Source: Streptomyces composti (GTDB lineage Bacteria > Actinomycetota > Actinomycetes > Streptomycetales > Streptomycetaceae). Taken from it: DNA of 64,000 nucleotides. The DNA lies in NCBI RefSeq assembly GCF_012034205.1, contig NZ_JAATEM010000023.1:62001-126000 (forward strand), in the 5' to 3' direction. Shown piece after piece: positions 8,800 through 17,496 of the stretch. Every line of letters starts with the position of its first letter. The first letter of the stretch is position 1. The position numbers and the translations under genes are program-made. The notes below the pieces were generated by a model. The model ran no database searches. It had not been told where the DNA came from and was given only the letters and a program-made list of their open reading frames with translations.

Positions 8800-9963
8800 A
8801 TGAGACTGCTGCACACTTCCGACTGGCACCTCGGCCGGGCGTTCCACCGGGTCGGCATGCTCGGCGCCCAGGCCGAGTTCATCGGCCACCTGGTGGAGAC
8901 CGTGCGGGAGCGCGACGTCGACGCCGTGGTCGTGTCGGGAGACGTGTACGACCGCGCTGTGCCGCCGCTCGCCGCCGTCGAGCTGTTCGACGACGCCCTG
9001 CACCGCCTCGCCGGCCTCGGTGTGCCGACGGTGATGATCTCCGGCAACCACGACTCCGCTCGCCGCCTCGGCGTCGGCGCCGGGCTCCTCGGGCGCGCCG
9101 GCGTCCATCTGCGCACCGAGCCGTCCGCCTGCGGCACACCGGTACTGCTGTCCGACGCCCACGGTGACGTCGCCTTCTACGGGTTGCCCTACCTCGAACC
9201 GGCCCTGGTCAAGGACGAGTTCGGGGTCGAACGGGCGGGCCACGAGGCGGTGCTCGCCGCCGCCATGGACCGCGTCCGCGCCGACCTCGCCGCCCGCCCG
9301 GCCGGCACCCGCAGCGTGGTCCTCGCCCATGCCTTCGTCACCGGCGGCCAACCCAGCGACAGCGAACGGGACATCACCGTGGGCGGAGTCGCCGCCGTGC
9401 CCGCGGGCGTCTTCGACGGCGTCGACTATGTGGCGCTCGGGCACCTGCACGGCTGTCAGACGCTCAGCGAACGCATCCGCTACTCCGGCTCCCCGCTGGC
9501 CTACTCCTTCTCCGAGGCCGGCCAGCGCAAGAGCATGTGGCTGATCGACCTGGACGCCGGGGGAGCCGTCACCGCCGAACGCGTCGACTGCCCGGTGCCC
9601 CGGCCGCTCGCCCGCATCCGCGGCACCCTGGAGGAGCTGCTCGCCGACCCCGCGCTCACCCCGCACGAGCAGGCCTGGGTCGAGGCCACCCTCACCGACC
9701 CGGTCCGCCCCGCCGACCCCATGGCCCGGCTCACCGAGCGCTTCCCGCACACCCTCAGCCTGGTCTTCGACCCCGAACGCGCCCCCGACGACCCCGGAGT
9801 CTCCTACGCCCGCCGCCTCGCCGGACGCAGCGACCAGCAGATCGCGGAGGACTTCGTGGCCCACGTGCGCGGCGCCGGACCCGACGAACGGGAACGCGCC
9901 GTGCTCCGCGACGCCATCGACGCCGTGCGCGCCGACGAGGCCCTGCAGGAGGTGGCCCGGTGA
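8800..9963 (+). CDS. sbcD: exonuclease subunit SbcD
   Basis: Nuclease subunit of the SbcCD (Mre11-Rad50-like) complex, which cleaves hairpins and protein-blocked DNA ends. It has 387 residues. Metal-binding phosphoesterase motifs appear in order: HTSDWHLG (residues 5-12), SGDVYDR, SGNHDSARR, LAHAFV and LGHLHG. The C-terminal part carries the capping domain and ends in a helix that binds SbcC in relatives. The stop overlaps the sbcC start by four bases (GTGA), giving translational coupling. ATG at 8800. Confidence 0.97.
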   Translation: MRLLHTSDWHLGRAFHRVGMLGAQAEFIGHLVETVRERDVDAVVVSGDVYDRAVPPLAAVELFDDALHRLAGLGVPTVMISGNHDSARRLGVGAGLLGRAGVHLRTEPSACGTPVLLSDAHGDVAFYGLPYLEPALVKDEFGVERAGHEAVLAAAMDRVRADLAARPAGTRSVVLAHAFVTGGQPSDSERDITVGGVAAVPAGVFDGVDYVALGHLHGCQTLSERIRYSGSPLAYSFSEAGQRKSMWLIDLDAGGAVTAERVDCPVPRPLARIRGTLEELLADPALTPHEQAWVEATLTDPVRPADPMARLTERFPHTLSLVFDPERAPDDPGVSYARRLAGRSDQQIAEDFVAHVRGAGPDERERAVLRDAIDAVRADEALQEVAR

Positions 9964-12953
9964 GGCTGCACCGCCTCGACATCACCGCCTTCGGCCCCTT
10001 CGGCGGCTCCCAGAGCGTCGACTTCGACGCCCTGTCCGCCGCCGGGCTCTTCCTGCTGCACGGCCCCACCGGCGCCGGCAAGACCTCCGTCCTGGACGCC
10101 GTCTGCTACGCGCTGTACGGCGCCGTCCCCGGCGCCCGGCAGGGCGGCCAGGGCATGTCCCTGCGCAGCGACCACGCCGCCCCGGCCACCCGCACCTCCG
10201 TCACCCTCGACCTCACCGTCGCCGGACGCCGCCTCGAGATCACCCGGCAGCCGCCCTGGGAACGCGCCAAGAAACGCGGCACCGGCACCACCCTCGACAA
10301 GGCCCAGACCTGGCTGCGGGAGTACGACGCGGCCGCCGGCGGCTGGAAGGACCTCAGCCGCTCGCACCAGGAGATCGGCGAGGAGATCACCCAGCTGCTC
10401 GGCATGAGCCGCGAGCAGTTCTGCCAGGTGGTGCTGCTGCCCCAGGGCGACTTCGCCCGCTTCCTGCGCGCCGACGCCGAGGCCCGCGGCAAGCTGCTCG
10501 GCCGGCTCTTCGACACCCGCCGCTTCGCCGAGGTCGAGAAGCGGCTCGCCGAGCGCCGGCGCGCCACCGAGACCCAGGTGCGCGACGGCGACGCCGCCCT
10601 GCTCGCCGACGCCCACCGCATGCAGCAGGCCGCCGGCGAGGCCATGGACCTGCCCGGACTGGCGCCCGGCGACCCCGGCCTCGCCGACGCCGTGCTGAGC
10701 GCCGCCGCCGTCGCCCGCAGCACCGCACGCGAGCAGCTCGACATCGCCCGCCGCCGGCTCGCCGCCGCCGAGTCCGCGCGGACCGCCGCCGACCGCGCCC
10801 TGCACGAGACCCGCGAACGCGACCGGCTGCAACGGCGGTTCGCCGAGGCCCGCGAGCGCGCCGCACGCCTCGAGGAGCGGGCCGGCGCACACCAGGAGAC
10901 CCAGCGGCGCATGGAGCGGGCCCGCAAGGCCGAGACGGTCGCCCCCGCCCTGGACCTGCGCGAGGCAGCCGAGCTCGAGCACCGGCGCGCCGCCGACGCC
11001 GAGACCCGTGCCCGTGCCCTGCTGCCGGCCCCCCTCGCCGACGCCGGCGCGACCGCCCTGACCGACGCCGCCCGCCGCGCCGCCGAGGAACTGGGCGGAC
11101 TGGAGTCCGCGCGCCGCGCCGAGCGCAGACTCGCCGAACTCCTCGACGAACGTGCGGGCCTGGACCGCCAGGAGCGCGCCGACGAGGAGATCCTCCAGGA
11201 GGCCGAGGCCTGGCTGGCCGGCTGGGAGGAGACCCGTACCGCCCTGCAGAATGCCGTCGACGGCGCCCGGCAGGCCGCCACCAGGAGCGAACAGCTCGCC
11301 GAGCGCCGTGAGCCCGCCCGCCGCAGACTCGACGCGGCCCGCCGGCGCGACCGGCTCGCCGCCGAAACCGAGGAGGCCCGCGGCCGCGCCCTCGCCTCGG
11401 CCGAGCGCGCCGCCGGGGCCCGCAAGCGCTGGCTGGACCTCAAGGAACAGCGCCTCGACGGAATCGCCGCGGAACTGGCCGCCGCCCTCACCGACGGGGA
11501 GCCCTGCGCCGTCTGCGGCTCCAGGGAGCATCCCGCGCCCGCCCGCAAGGACGCCGGGCACGTCGACCGCGCCGCCGAGGAGCGCGCGCTGAAGGACTAC
11601 CAGCTCGCCGAGGAGCAGCACGCCGAGGACGAACGCCGCCACGCCGGGCTGCGGGAAGCCCTCGCCGCGGCCACGGCGGAGGCCGGCGACACCCCCGCCG
11701 AGCAACTGGCCCGGGAGCTGCGGGAGCTCGAGCACGCTCACGCGGAGGCACGCGAGGCCGCCTCCGGACTGCACGCCGCGCAGGAACGGCTGCGCCAGGC
11801 CGAGCACGAGCACCAACTGCGCGTCTCCGCCCAGCGCGAGGCCGCCGTCCGGGCCGCCGCCCGGGTGGGCCACCGCGACCGGCTCGAGCGGGAACGGGCC
11901 ACGCTGGAGGAGGAACTGGCCCAGGCGCGGGGCGAGGCGCCCAGCGTCGCCGCGCGCGCCGCACAGCTGGAGCACAGCGTCGCCCGGCTCACCGACGCCG
12001 CCGAGGCCGCCCGCGCCGCCGAGGAGACCGCCAGGAGGCTCAAGGCCGCCGACGCCCGGCTCGCCGACGCCGCCTTCCGGGCCGGTTTCGACACCCCGCA
12101 GGCCGCCGCCGACGCCCTCCTCGACGCCGCCGCCCACCGCGAGCTGCAGCGGCGCCTGGACGCCTGGCAGCAGGAGGAGGCCGCGGTGCGCACGGTCCTC
12201 GCCGAGCACGAGACGCTCACCGCCGCCGCCCAGCCGCCCGCCGATGTGCTCGCCGCCGAGCGGGCCGCCGCGGAGGCGGACCGCAGGGTGCGCGAGGCTG
12301 CCTCCGCCCGGGACGCCGCCGACCGCCGCTGCATGGAGCTGGACCGGCTCTCCGCGCGGGTCGCCGCATCGGTGCGAAGGCTGGCGCCGCTGCGTGAGGA
12401 GCACGACCGGGTGGCCCGCATGGCGGGCCTCACCGCCGGCACGGCGGCCGACAACGAACGCAAGATGCGCCTGGAGTCGTATGTGCTCGCGGCCCGTCTC
12501 GAGCAGGTCGCCGCCGCCGCGTCCGCGCGACTGCAGCGCATGTCGTCCGGCCGCTACACCCTGGTGCACTCCGACGACCGCACCGGACGCGGCCGCAGCG
12601 GCCTCGGCCTGCACGTCGTCGACGCCTGGACCGGGCGCGAGCGGGACACCTCCACGCTCTCCGGCGGCGAGACGTTCTTCGCGTCCCTCGCCCTCGCCCT
12701 GGGCCTCGCCGACGTGGTCACCGACGAGGCGGGCGGGGTGCGGCTCGACACCCTGTTCATCGACGAGGGCTTCGGCAGCCTCGACGACCAGACCCTCGAC
12801 GAGGTGCTGGACGTCCTGGACTCCCTGCGCGAACGCGACCGCAGCGTGGGCATCGTCAGCCATGTCGCCGATCTGCGGAGGCGCATCCACGCCCAGCTGG
12901 AGGTGGTCAAGGGCAGATCCGGCTCGGTGCTGCGGCAGCGCGGGACCGGCTGA
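9960..12953 (+). CDS. sbcC: SMC-like ATPase subunit SbcC
   Basis: ATPase subunit of SbcCD, 997 residues. Walker A GPTGAGKT is at residues 35-42; a long Ala/Arg/Glu-rich coiled coil runs from about 170 to 830, interrupted near residue 515 by the zinc hook CAVCG that dimerises two arms. The C-terminal lobe has the ABC signature STLSGGETFFASLAL, Walker B LDTLFIDEGFG and a D-loop SLDDQTLDEV. GTG at 9960 overlaps the sbcD stop. Length and architecture are usual for actinobacterial SbcC. Confidence 0.97.
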   Translation: MRLHRLDITAFGPFGGSQSVDFDALSAAGLFLLHGPTGAGKTSVLDAVCYALYGAVPGARQGGQGMSLRSDHAAPATRTSVTLDLTVAGRRLEITRQPPWERAKKRGTGTTLDKAQTWLREYDAAAGGWKDLSRSHQEIGEEITQLLGMSREQFCQVVLLPQGDFARFLRADAEARGKLLGRLFDTRRFAEVEKRLAERRRATETQVRDGDAALLADAHRMQQAAGEAMDLPGLAPGDPGLADAVLSAAAVARSTAREQLDIARRRLAAAESARTAADRALHETRERDRLQRRFAEARERAARLEERAGAHQETQRRMERARKAETVAPALDLREAAELEHRRAADAETRARALLPAPLADAGATALTDAARRAAEELGGLESARRAERRLAELLDERAGLDRQERADEEILQEAEAWLAGWEETRTALQNAVDGARQAATRSEQLAERREPARRRLDAARRRDRLAAETEEARGRALASAERAAGARKRWLDLKEQRLDGIAAELAAALTDGEPCAVCGSREHPAPARKDAGHVDRAAEERALKDYQLAEEQHAEDERRHAGLREALAAATAEAGDTPAEQLARELRELEHAHAEAREAASGLHAAQERLRQAEHEHQLRVSAQREAAVRAAARVGHRDRLERERATLEEELAQARGEAPSVAARAAQLEHSVARLTDAAEAARAAEETARRLKAADARLADAAFRAGFDTPQAAADALLDAAAHRELQRRLDAWQQEEAAVRTVLAEHETLTAAAQPPADVLAAERAAAEADRRVREAASARDAADRRCMELDRLSARVAASVRRLAPLREEHDRVARMAGLTAGTAADNERKMRLESYVLAARLEQVAAAASARLQRMSSGRYTLVHSDDRTGRGRSGLGLHVVDAWTGRERDTSTLSGGETFFASLALALGLADVVTDEAGGVRLDTLFIDEGFGSLDDQTLDEVLDVLDSLRERDRSVGIVSHVADLRRRIHAQLEVVKGRSGSVLRQRGTG

Positions 12954-13031
12954 GCCCATCGGAGGCGCGCCGGGCGCGCCCGGCGGAAAACGGCGTGCGT
13001 CCGGGCCCGGCACCGGCCATCATGACCGGTC

Positions 13032-13877
13032 ATGCCCCGACTTCCGCACCCCGCCCCCGAAGAACTCCGCCGTGACCCCCTGCCGCTGCGCGGCCGGACC
13101 GCCCTGGTCACGGGCGCCAGCCGGCGCGCCGGGATCGGCCATGCCGTCGCCCGGCGCCTGGCCGCCTACGGAGCGAGCGTGTATCTGCACCACCATGTGC
13201 CGCACGACGCCGGCCGGCCCTGGGGCGCCGACCGGATCGAGGAGGTGACCGCCTCCGTCACCGAGGCGCTCGGCGATCCGCAGGCACGCGTGATCGCCGG
13301 ACCCGGCGACCTCGCCGATCCGGCCGTGCCCGCCGAACTGCTCGACCGCGCCGTCGAGGCCCTCGGCGGCCGGCTCGACATCCTCGTCGCCAACCACGCC
13401 CTCAGCGGCAGCGACGGCGACCTCGACACCGTCGACGCGGCCATGCTCGACGCCCACTGGGCCGTCGACACCCGCTCGGTCCTGCTGCTCGTCCAGGCGT
13501 TCGCCCGGCACCGGGCGACCCTCGCTCCCCGCACGCCCGGCGGGCGCGTGGTGATGATGACCTCCGGGCAGGACATCGCGAACGGCATGCCCGGCGAGAT
13601 CGCCTACGCACTGCAGAAGGGCGCCCTGGCCTCCATCACCCGCTCGCTGGCGACGACCCTCGCCGGCCAGGCCGTCACCGTGAACACCGTCAACCCCGGC
13701 CCCGTGGACACCGACTACATGACCGGCGAGGCCTACGAGGCCATCGCCGCGATGTTCCCCGCGGGCCGCTGGGGCATGCCGGACGATCCCGCCCGCCTCA
13801 TCGCATGGCTGGCCACCGACGAGGCGGACTGGATCACCGGGCAGGTCATCTCCTCCGAGGGCGGCTTCCGCCGCTGA
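13032..13877 (+). CDS. SDR family oxidoreductase
   Basis: Short-chain dehydrogenase/reductase of 281 residues. A cofactor-binding loop GASRRAGIGHAVARRL (about residues 29-44) is followed by DILVANHALSG, the NNAG-equivalent strand, and the active-site YALQK (YxxxK) near residue 192. The C-terminal VNTVNPGPVDTDYM and WITGQVISSEGGF are FabG-like. The preceding MTSGQ provides the Ser of the triad. ATG at 13032, about 78 bases after sbcC. Substrate unknown; the NAD or NADP preference is not clear from the loop. Confidence 0.9.
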   Translation: MPRLPHPAPEELRRDPLPLRGRTALVTGASRRAGIGHAVARRLAAYGASVYLHHHVPHDAGRPWGADRIEEVTASVTEALGDPQARVIAGPGDLADPAVPAELLDRAVEALGGRLDILVANHALSGSDGDLDTVDAAMLDAHWAVDTRSVLLLVQAFARHRATLAPRTPGGRVVMMTSGQDIANGMPGEIAYALQKGALASITRSLATTLAGQAVTVNTVNPGPVDTDYMTGEAYEAIAAMFPAGRWGMPDDPARLIAWLATDEADWITGQVISSEGGFRR

Positions 13878-13883
13878 CCGGGC

Positions 13884-15572
13884 CTACAGGGCGGCCAGTT
13901 CGTCGACCAGGTCGTCCAGGCCGAGCGAGCCCTGCGACAGGGCCGCCATGTGCCAGGCCTTCAGGTCGAAGGAACCGCCGTGCCGCTGACGGGCCTTCTC
14001 CCGGCCCAGCAGCCAGGCCCGCTCGCCCAGCTTGTAGCCGATCGCCTGGCCCGGGATCGTCAGGTACCGGGTCAGCTCGCTCTCCACGAAGTCCGCCGGA
14101 CGGCTGCTGTGCGCGCCGAAGAACTCCTGCGCCAGCTCCGGGGTCCAGCGCTCACCCGGGTGGAACGGCGAGTCCGCCGGGATCTCCAGCTCCAGGTGCA
14201 TGCCGATGTCGACGATGACCCGCGCGGCCCGCATCATCTGGGCGTCCAGATACCCGAGCCGCTCCTCCGCGTCCGTCAGGAAGCCCAGCTCGTCCATCAG
14301 CCGCTCCGCGTACAGCGCCCAGCCCTCGCAGTTGGCGCTCACCATGCCGACGGTGGCCTGGTAGCGGGAGAGGCTGTCCGCCACGTGCACCCACTGCGCC
14401 AGCTGCAGGTGATGGCCGGGGACACCCTCGTGGTACCAGGTCGACACCAGGTCGTAGACCGGGAAGCGGGTCTGGCCCATCGTCGGCAGCCAGGTGCGGC
14501 CGGGCCGGGAGAAGTCCTCCGACGGAGGGGTGTAGTACGGGGCAGCCGCGCTGCCCGGCGGGGCGATCTTCGACTCCACCCTGCGCACCCGCTCCGCCAG
14601 GTCGAAGTGGGTGCCGTCCAGCGACTCGATCGCCCGGTCCATCAGCCCCTGGAGCCAGTCGCGCACCTCGTCCACGCCCTCGATGTGCCGGCCGTGCTCG
14701 TCCAGGTGGGCCAGCGCCACCCACGGGGTCTTCGCGCCCGGCAGGACCTTCTCCGCCTCCTTCTTCATCTCGCCGAGGATCCGGTGGAACTCCGACCAGC
14801 CGTAGGCGTACGCCTCGTCCAGGTCGAGGTCGGTGCCGTTGAAGTAGCGGGACCAGCGGGCGTACCGCTCCCGGCCCACCGTGTTCGGGGCGCCCTCGAC
14901 GGCCGGGGCGTACGTGTCGCGCATCCAGTCGCGCAGCTCGGCCACCGCGGCGGTCGCGCCACGCGCGGCCTGGTCCAGTTCGGCCCGCAGCGCCTCCGGT
15001 CCCGCCGAGGCGAAGTCCTCGAACCAGCCCCGGCCCTCGCCCGTGTCGGCCCACTCGGTGAGCTGCCCGATGAACGCCTCGGTCGGACGCGGCGCCGCGT
15101 ACAGCTTGCGCTCCAGGCCCAGTTCCAGGGACTGCCGGTAGCCGGCCAGCGCGCCCGGCACCGCGCGCAGCCGCTCGGCGATCGCCGCCCAGTCCTCCTC
15201 CGTCCGGGACGGTGTCACGGTGAACACCTCACGCACCGGATGCACCACGGTCCCCAGATTGCCCACCGAGCGCAGGCCCTCCTCGGCCTCGTGCACGGCG
15301 AGTTCGGCGGTGAGCCGCTCGCGCAGCAGCCGGGCGCAGCGGCGCTCGATGTCGCTGTCGGCGCCGGGGAGGCGCTCGGCCTCGTCGAGCCGGGCGAGGG
15401 TGGCCCGCTGAAGCTCCGCGAGCGCCTCCTGGCCCGCGGGGGAGAGGTCGGGCAGCTTGGCGGAGCTCTCCCTCACACCGAGGTAGGTACCGGTCACCGG
15501 GTCGAGGGCGATCAGCTCGTCGACGTAGGCGTCGGCGACTTGGCGGGGCAGCGCGTTGTTGGTCTGTGACAT
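13884..15572 (-). CDS. DUF885 domain-containing protein (peptidase-like)
   Basis: Protein of 562 residues of the DUF885 family, which is related to zinc metallopeptidases. A metal-binding motif YHEGVPGHHLQ (HExxxH-type) lies at about residues 389-399; downstream CEGWALYAERLMDELGF supplies the conserved Glu-rich helix, and DIGMHLE and PGQAIGYKLGE follow. No signal peptide is visible, so a cytoplasmic location is expected. The ATG at 15572 gives the MSQTNNA start; a longer frame to 15656 has atypical residues. It ends six bases from the convergent SDR. It lies 32 bases downstream of the Lrp gene on the same strand and may be co-transcribed. Confidence 0.9.
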   Translation of the reverse strand: MSQTNNALPRQVADAYVDELIALDPVTGTYLGVRESSAKLPDLSPAGQEALAELQRATLARLDEAERLPGADSDIERRCARLLRERLTAELAVHEAEEGLRSVGNLGTVVHPVREVFTVTPSRTEEDWAAIAERLRAVPGALAGYRQSLELGLERKLYAAPRPTEAFIGQLTEWADTGEGRGWFEDFASAGPEALRAELDQAARGATAAVAELRDWMRDTYAPAVEGAPNTVGRERYARWSRYFNGTDLDLDEAYAYGWSEFHRILGEMKKEAEKVLPGAKTPWVALAHLDEHGRHIEGVDEVRDWLQGLMDRAIESLDGTHFDLAERVRRVESKIAPPGSAAAPYYTPPSEDFSRPGRTWLPTMGQTRFPVYDLVSTWYHEGVPGHHLQLAQWVHVADSLSRYQATVGMVSANCEGWALYAERLMDELGFLTDAEERLGYLDAQMMRAARVIVDIGMHLELEIPADSPFHPGERWTPELAQEFFGAHSSRPADFVESELTRYLTIPGQAIGYKLGERAWLLGREKARQRHGGSFDLKAWHMAALSQGSLGLDDLVDELAAL

Positions 15573-15604
15573 GCGGACCATCCTGGTACGCGGCCCGCCG
15601 CACG

Positions 15605-16096
15605 TCACCCGGATTGAGCCGAGGGCGAAGGCGGCAGCAGCGGCCCGCAGTCCCACTGCTGGAAGATCAGCCGCGTCTCCACCCGGGCCACCTCACGCCG
15701 GGCGGTGAACTCGTCGAGCACCAGCCGCTGCAGATCCGCCATGTCCGCGACCGCGACGTGCACCAGATAGTCGTCGGGGCCGGTCAGATGGAACACGGTG
15801 AGCGACTCCGGCAGCGCCCGGATACGCTCCACGAAGGGCCCCACCAGCTCCCGCCGGTGCGGCCGCACCTGCACCGACAGCAGCGCCTGCAGCCCCCGGC
15901 CCAGCCGGGCCGGATCCAGCTCCAGGCGGTGCCCGAGGATCACGCCGCAGCGGCGCAGCCGGGTCACCCGGTCCAGGCAGGTGGACGGTGCGACTCCGAC
16001 CTGCGCGGCGAGATCCCGGTAGGTCATCCGGGCGTCGTTCTGCAGCAGCCGCAGCAGATGCAGATCCACCGGATCCAGTACGACAGATTCGGCCAC
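15605..16096 (-). CDS. Lrp/AsnC family transcriptional regulator
   Basis: Feast/famine regulator of 163 residues. The N-terminal winged HTH is seen as LLRLLQNDARMTYRDLAAQ then VAPSTCLDRVTRLRRCGVI (residues 12-52), and the C-terminal RAM/AsnC ligand domain occupies about 68-150 (DDYLVHVAVADMADLQRLVLDE cited as a region). GTG start at 16096. It is divergent from the Cys/Met lyase gene, the usual arrangement for an Lrp controlling its neighbour by amino-acid sensing. A perfect 17-bp palindrome covers its own start codon. Confidence 0.93.
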   Translation of the reverse strand: MAESVVLDPVDLHLLRLLQNDARMTYRDLAAQVGVAPSTCLDRVTRLRRCGVILGHRLELDPARLGRGLQALLSVQVRPHRRELVGPFVERIRALPESLTVFHLTGPDDYLVHVAVADMADLQRLVLDEFTARREVARVETRLIFQQWDCGPLLPPSPSAQSG

Positions 16097-16104
16097 TGGC
16101 CGAA
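16088..16104. promoter_or_regulatory. 17-bp perfect inverted repeat, likely Lrp operator
   Basis: TTCGGCCA-C-TGGCCGAA, 8-bp perfect arms around one base, lies over the GTG start of the Lrp gene and 52 bases before the divergent lyase start. It is the only strong dyad in the 59-base divergent gap. Autoregulation is common for Lrp proteins, so binding by this Lrp is a reasonable inference. Confidence 0.55.
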
Positions 16105-16155
16105 CGTAGCACGGTTTCCGGCTCCGGAGACCCGGTCGTTGTTCACCCTTCGGTC

Positions 16156-17349
16156 ATGGAACTGGGCATGGACACGCGTACCACGCGTTCATCTCGCGCA
16201 CTGGCCACCGAGGCCGTGCACGCCGGCCGTGACGACCTCGCAGGCCTGGGACTGCACGCCCCGCCTATCGACCTGTCGACCACCTATCCCTCGTACGACA
16301 GCCGCGCCGAGGCCGCCCGCATCGACGCCTTCGCCACCACCGGCGCAGAACCGGACGGGCCGCCGGTCTACGGACGGCTCGGCAACCCGACCGTCGCCCG
16401 CTTCGAGACCGCCCTGGCCCGGCTCGAGGGCACCGAGGCGGCGGTCGCCTTCGCCAGCGGCATGGCCGCGCTCAGCGCCGTCCTGCTGGCCCGCGGCGCC
16501 ATGGGCCTGCGGCACGTCGTGGCCGTACGGCCGCTGTACGGCTGCAGCGACCACCTGCTGACCGCCGGGCTGCTCGGCTCGGAGGTGACCTGGACCGACC
16601 CGGCCGGCGTCGCCGGTGCGCTGCGCCCCGACACCGGTCTGGTGCTGGTGGAGTCCCCGGCCAACCCGACGCTGGCCGAGATCGACCTCCGGGCCGTCGC
16701 CGAGGCGTGCGGCTCGGTGCCGCTGCTGGTCGACAACACCTTCGCCACGCCGGTCCTGCAGCGCCCGGCCGAGCACGGGGCGCGCATCGTGCTGCACAGC
16801 GCCACCAAGTACCTCGGCGGGCACGGGGACGTGCTCGCCGGAGTGGTGGCCTGTGACGAGGAGTTCGCGGGCACGCTGCGGCAGATCCGCTTCGCCACCG
16901 GCGGCGTCCTGCATCCGCTGGCCGGCTATCTGCTGCTGCGCGGCCTGTCGACCCTGCCGGTGCGGGTGAGGGCCGCCTCCGCCAACGCCGCCGAGCTGGC
17001 CCGCAGGCTGGCCGCCGACCCGCGCGTGGAGCGGGTGCACTACCCGCGCATCGGCGGCGCCATGGTGTCCTTCGAGGTCCACGGGGACCCGCACCGGGTG
17101 ATCGCCGGGGTCCGCCTGATCACCCCCGCGGTGAGCCTGGGCAGCGTGGACTCCCTCATCCAGCACCCGGCCTCCATCAGCCACCGCATCGTCGACGCCG
17201 ACGACCGCAGGGGTGCCGGCGTCAGCGACCGCCTGCTGCGCCTCTCGGTCGGCCTGGAGGACGTCGAGGACCTGTGGGCGGACCTGGACGGCGCGCTCGG
17301 CGGGCACACCGGCACCGGGACCCGCCAGGAGGAGCTGGTCCAGGGCTGA
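16156..17349 (+). CDS. trans-sulfuration/gamma-lyase type PLP enzyme
   Basis: Cys/Met metabolism PLP-dependent enzyme of 397 residues (fold type I), related to cystathionine gamma-lyase/synthase and methionine gamma-lyase. Seen: VYGRLGNPTVARFE (residues 71-84), FASGMAALSAVLLA, a PLP-contacting VDNTFATP, and the Schiff-base Lys in HSATKYLGGHGDV. The C-terminal VSLGSVDSLIQHP and LRLSVGLEDVEDLWADL are family-typical. It starts at ATG 16156, with ATG 16168 an alternative. Exact reaction (lyase or synthase) is not decidable by eye. The divergent Lrp gene is its probable regulator. Confidence 0.9.
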   Translation: MELGMDTRTTRSSRALATEAVHAGRDDLAGLGLHAPPIDLSTTYPSYDSRAEAARIDAFATTGAEPDGPPVYGRLGNPTVARFETALARLEGTEAAVAFASGMAALSAVLLARGAMGLRHVVAVRPLYGCSDHLLTAGLLGSEVTWTDPAGVAGALRPDTGLVLVESPANPTLAEIDLRAVAEACGSVPLLVDNTFATPVLQRPAEHGARIVLHSATKYLGGHGDVLAGVVACDEEFAGTLRQIRFATGGVLHPLAGYLLLRGLSTLPVRVRAASANAAELARRLAADPRVERVHYPRIGGAMVSFEVHGDPHRVIAGVRLITPAVSLGSVDSLIQHPASISHRIVDADDRRGAGVSDRLLRLSVGLEDVEDLWADLDGALGGHTGTGTRQEELVQG

Positions 17350-17370
17350 CGCCCGACCGGTGCACGACCC

Positions 17371-17404
17371 GGCCGTCCCCCGCACCCGGGGGAGGGGGAC
17401 GGCC
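17371..17404. terminator. bidirectional terminator stem-loop
   Basis: Perfect 11-bp inverted repeat GGCCGTCCCCC / GGGGGACGGCC with a 12-base loop, 22 bases after the lyase stop, in the gap before the convergent ACT-GNAT gene. Confidence 0.7.
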
Positions 17405-17496
17405 ACCGCTCTCCAGCCGCCGCCGGCTGCCGCGTCCGCTCCGGCACCGGGCGGCGCGGCCCGCGTTCTCCGGGGCGGGCGGCGTGCGCTGTGTTC

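Noticed and set aside
9804..13013. Very long minus-strand open frame opposite sbcCD
   Set aside because: GC-rich codon bias leaves the antisense frame open; the product is Gly/Leu-rich with no family motifs, while SbcC on the plus strand has all motifs.
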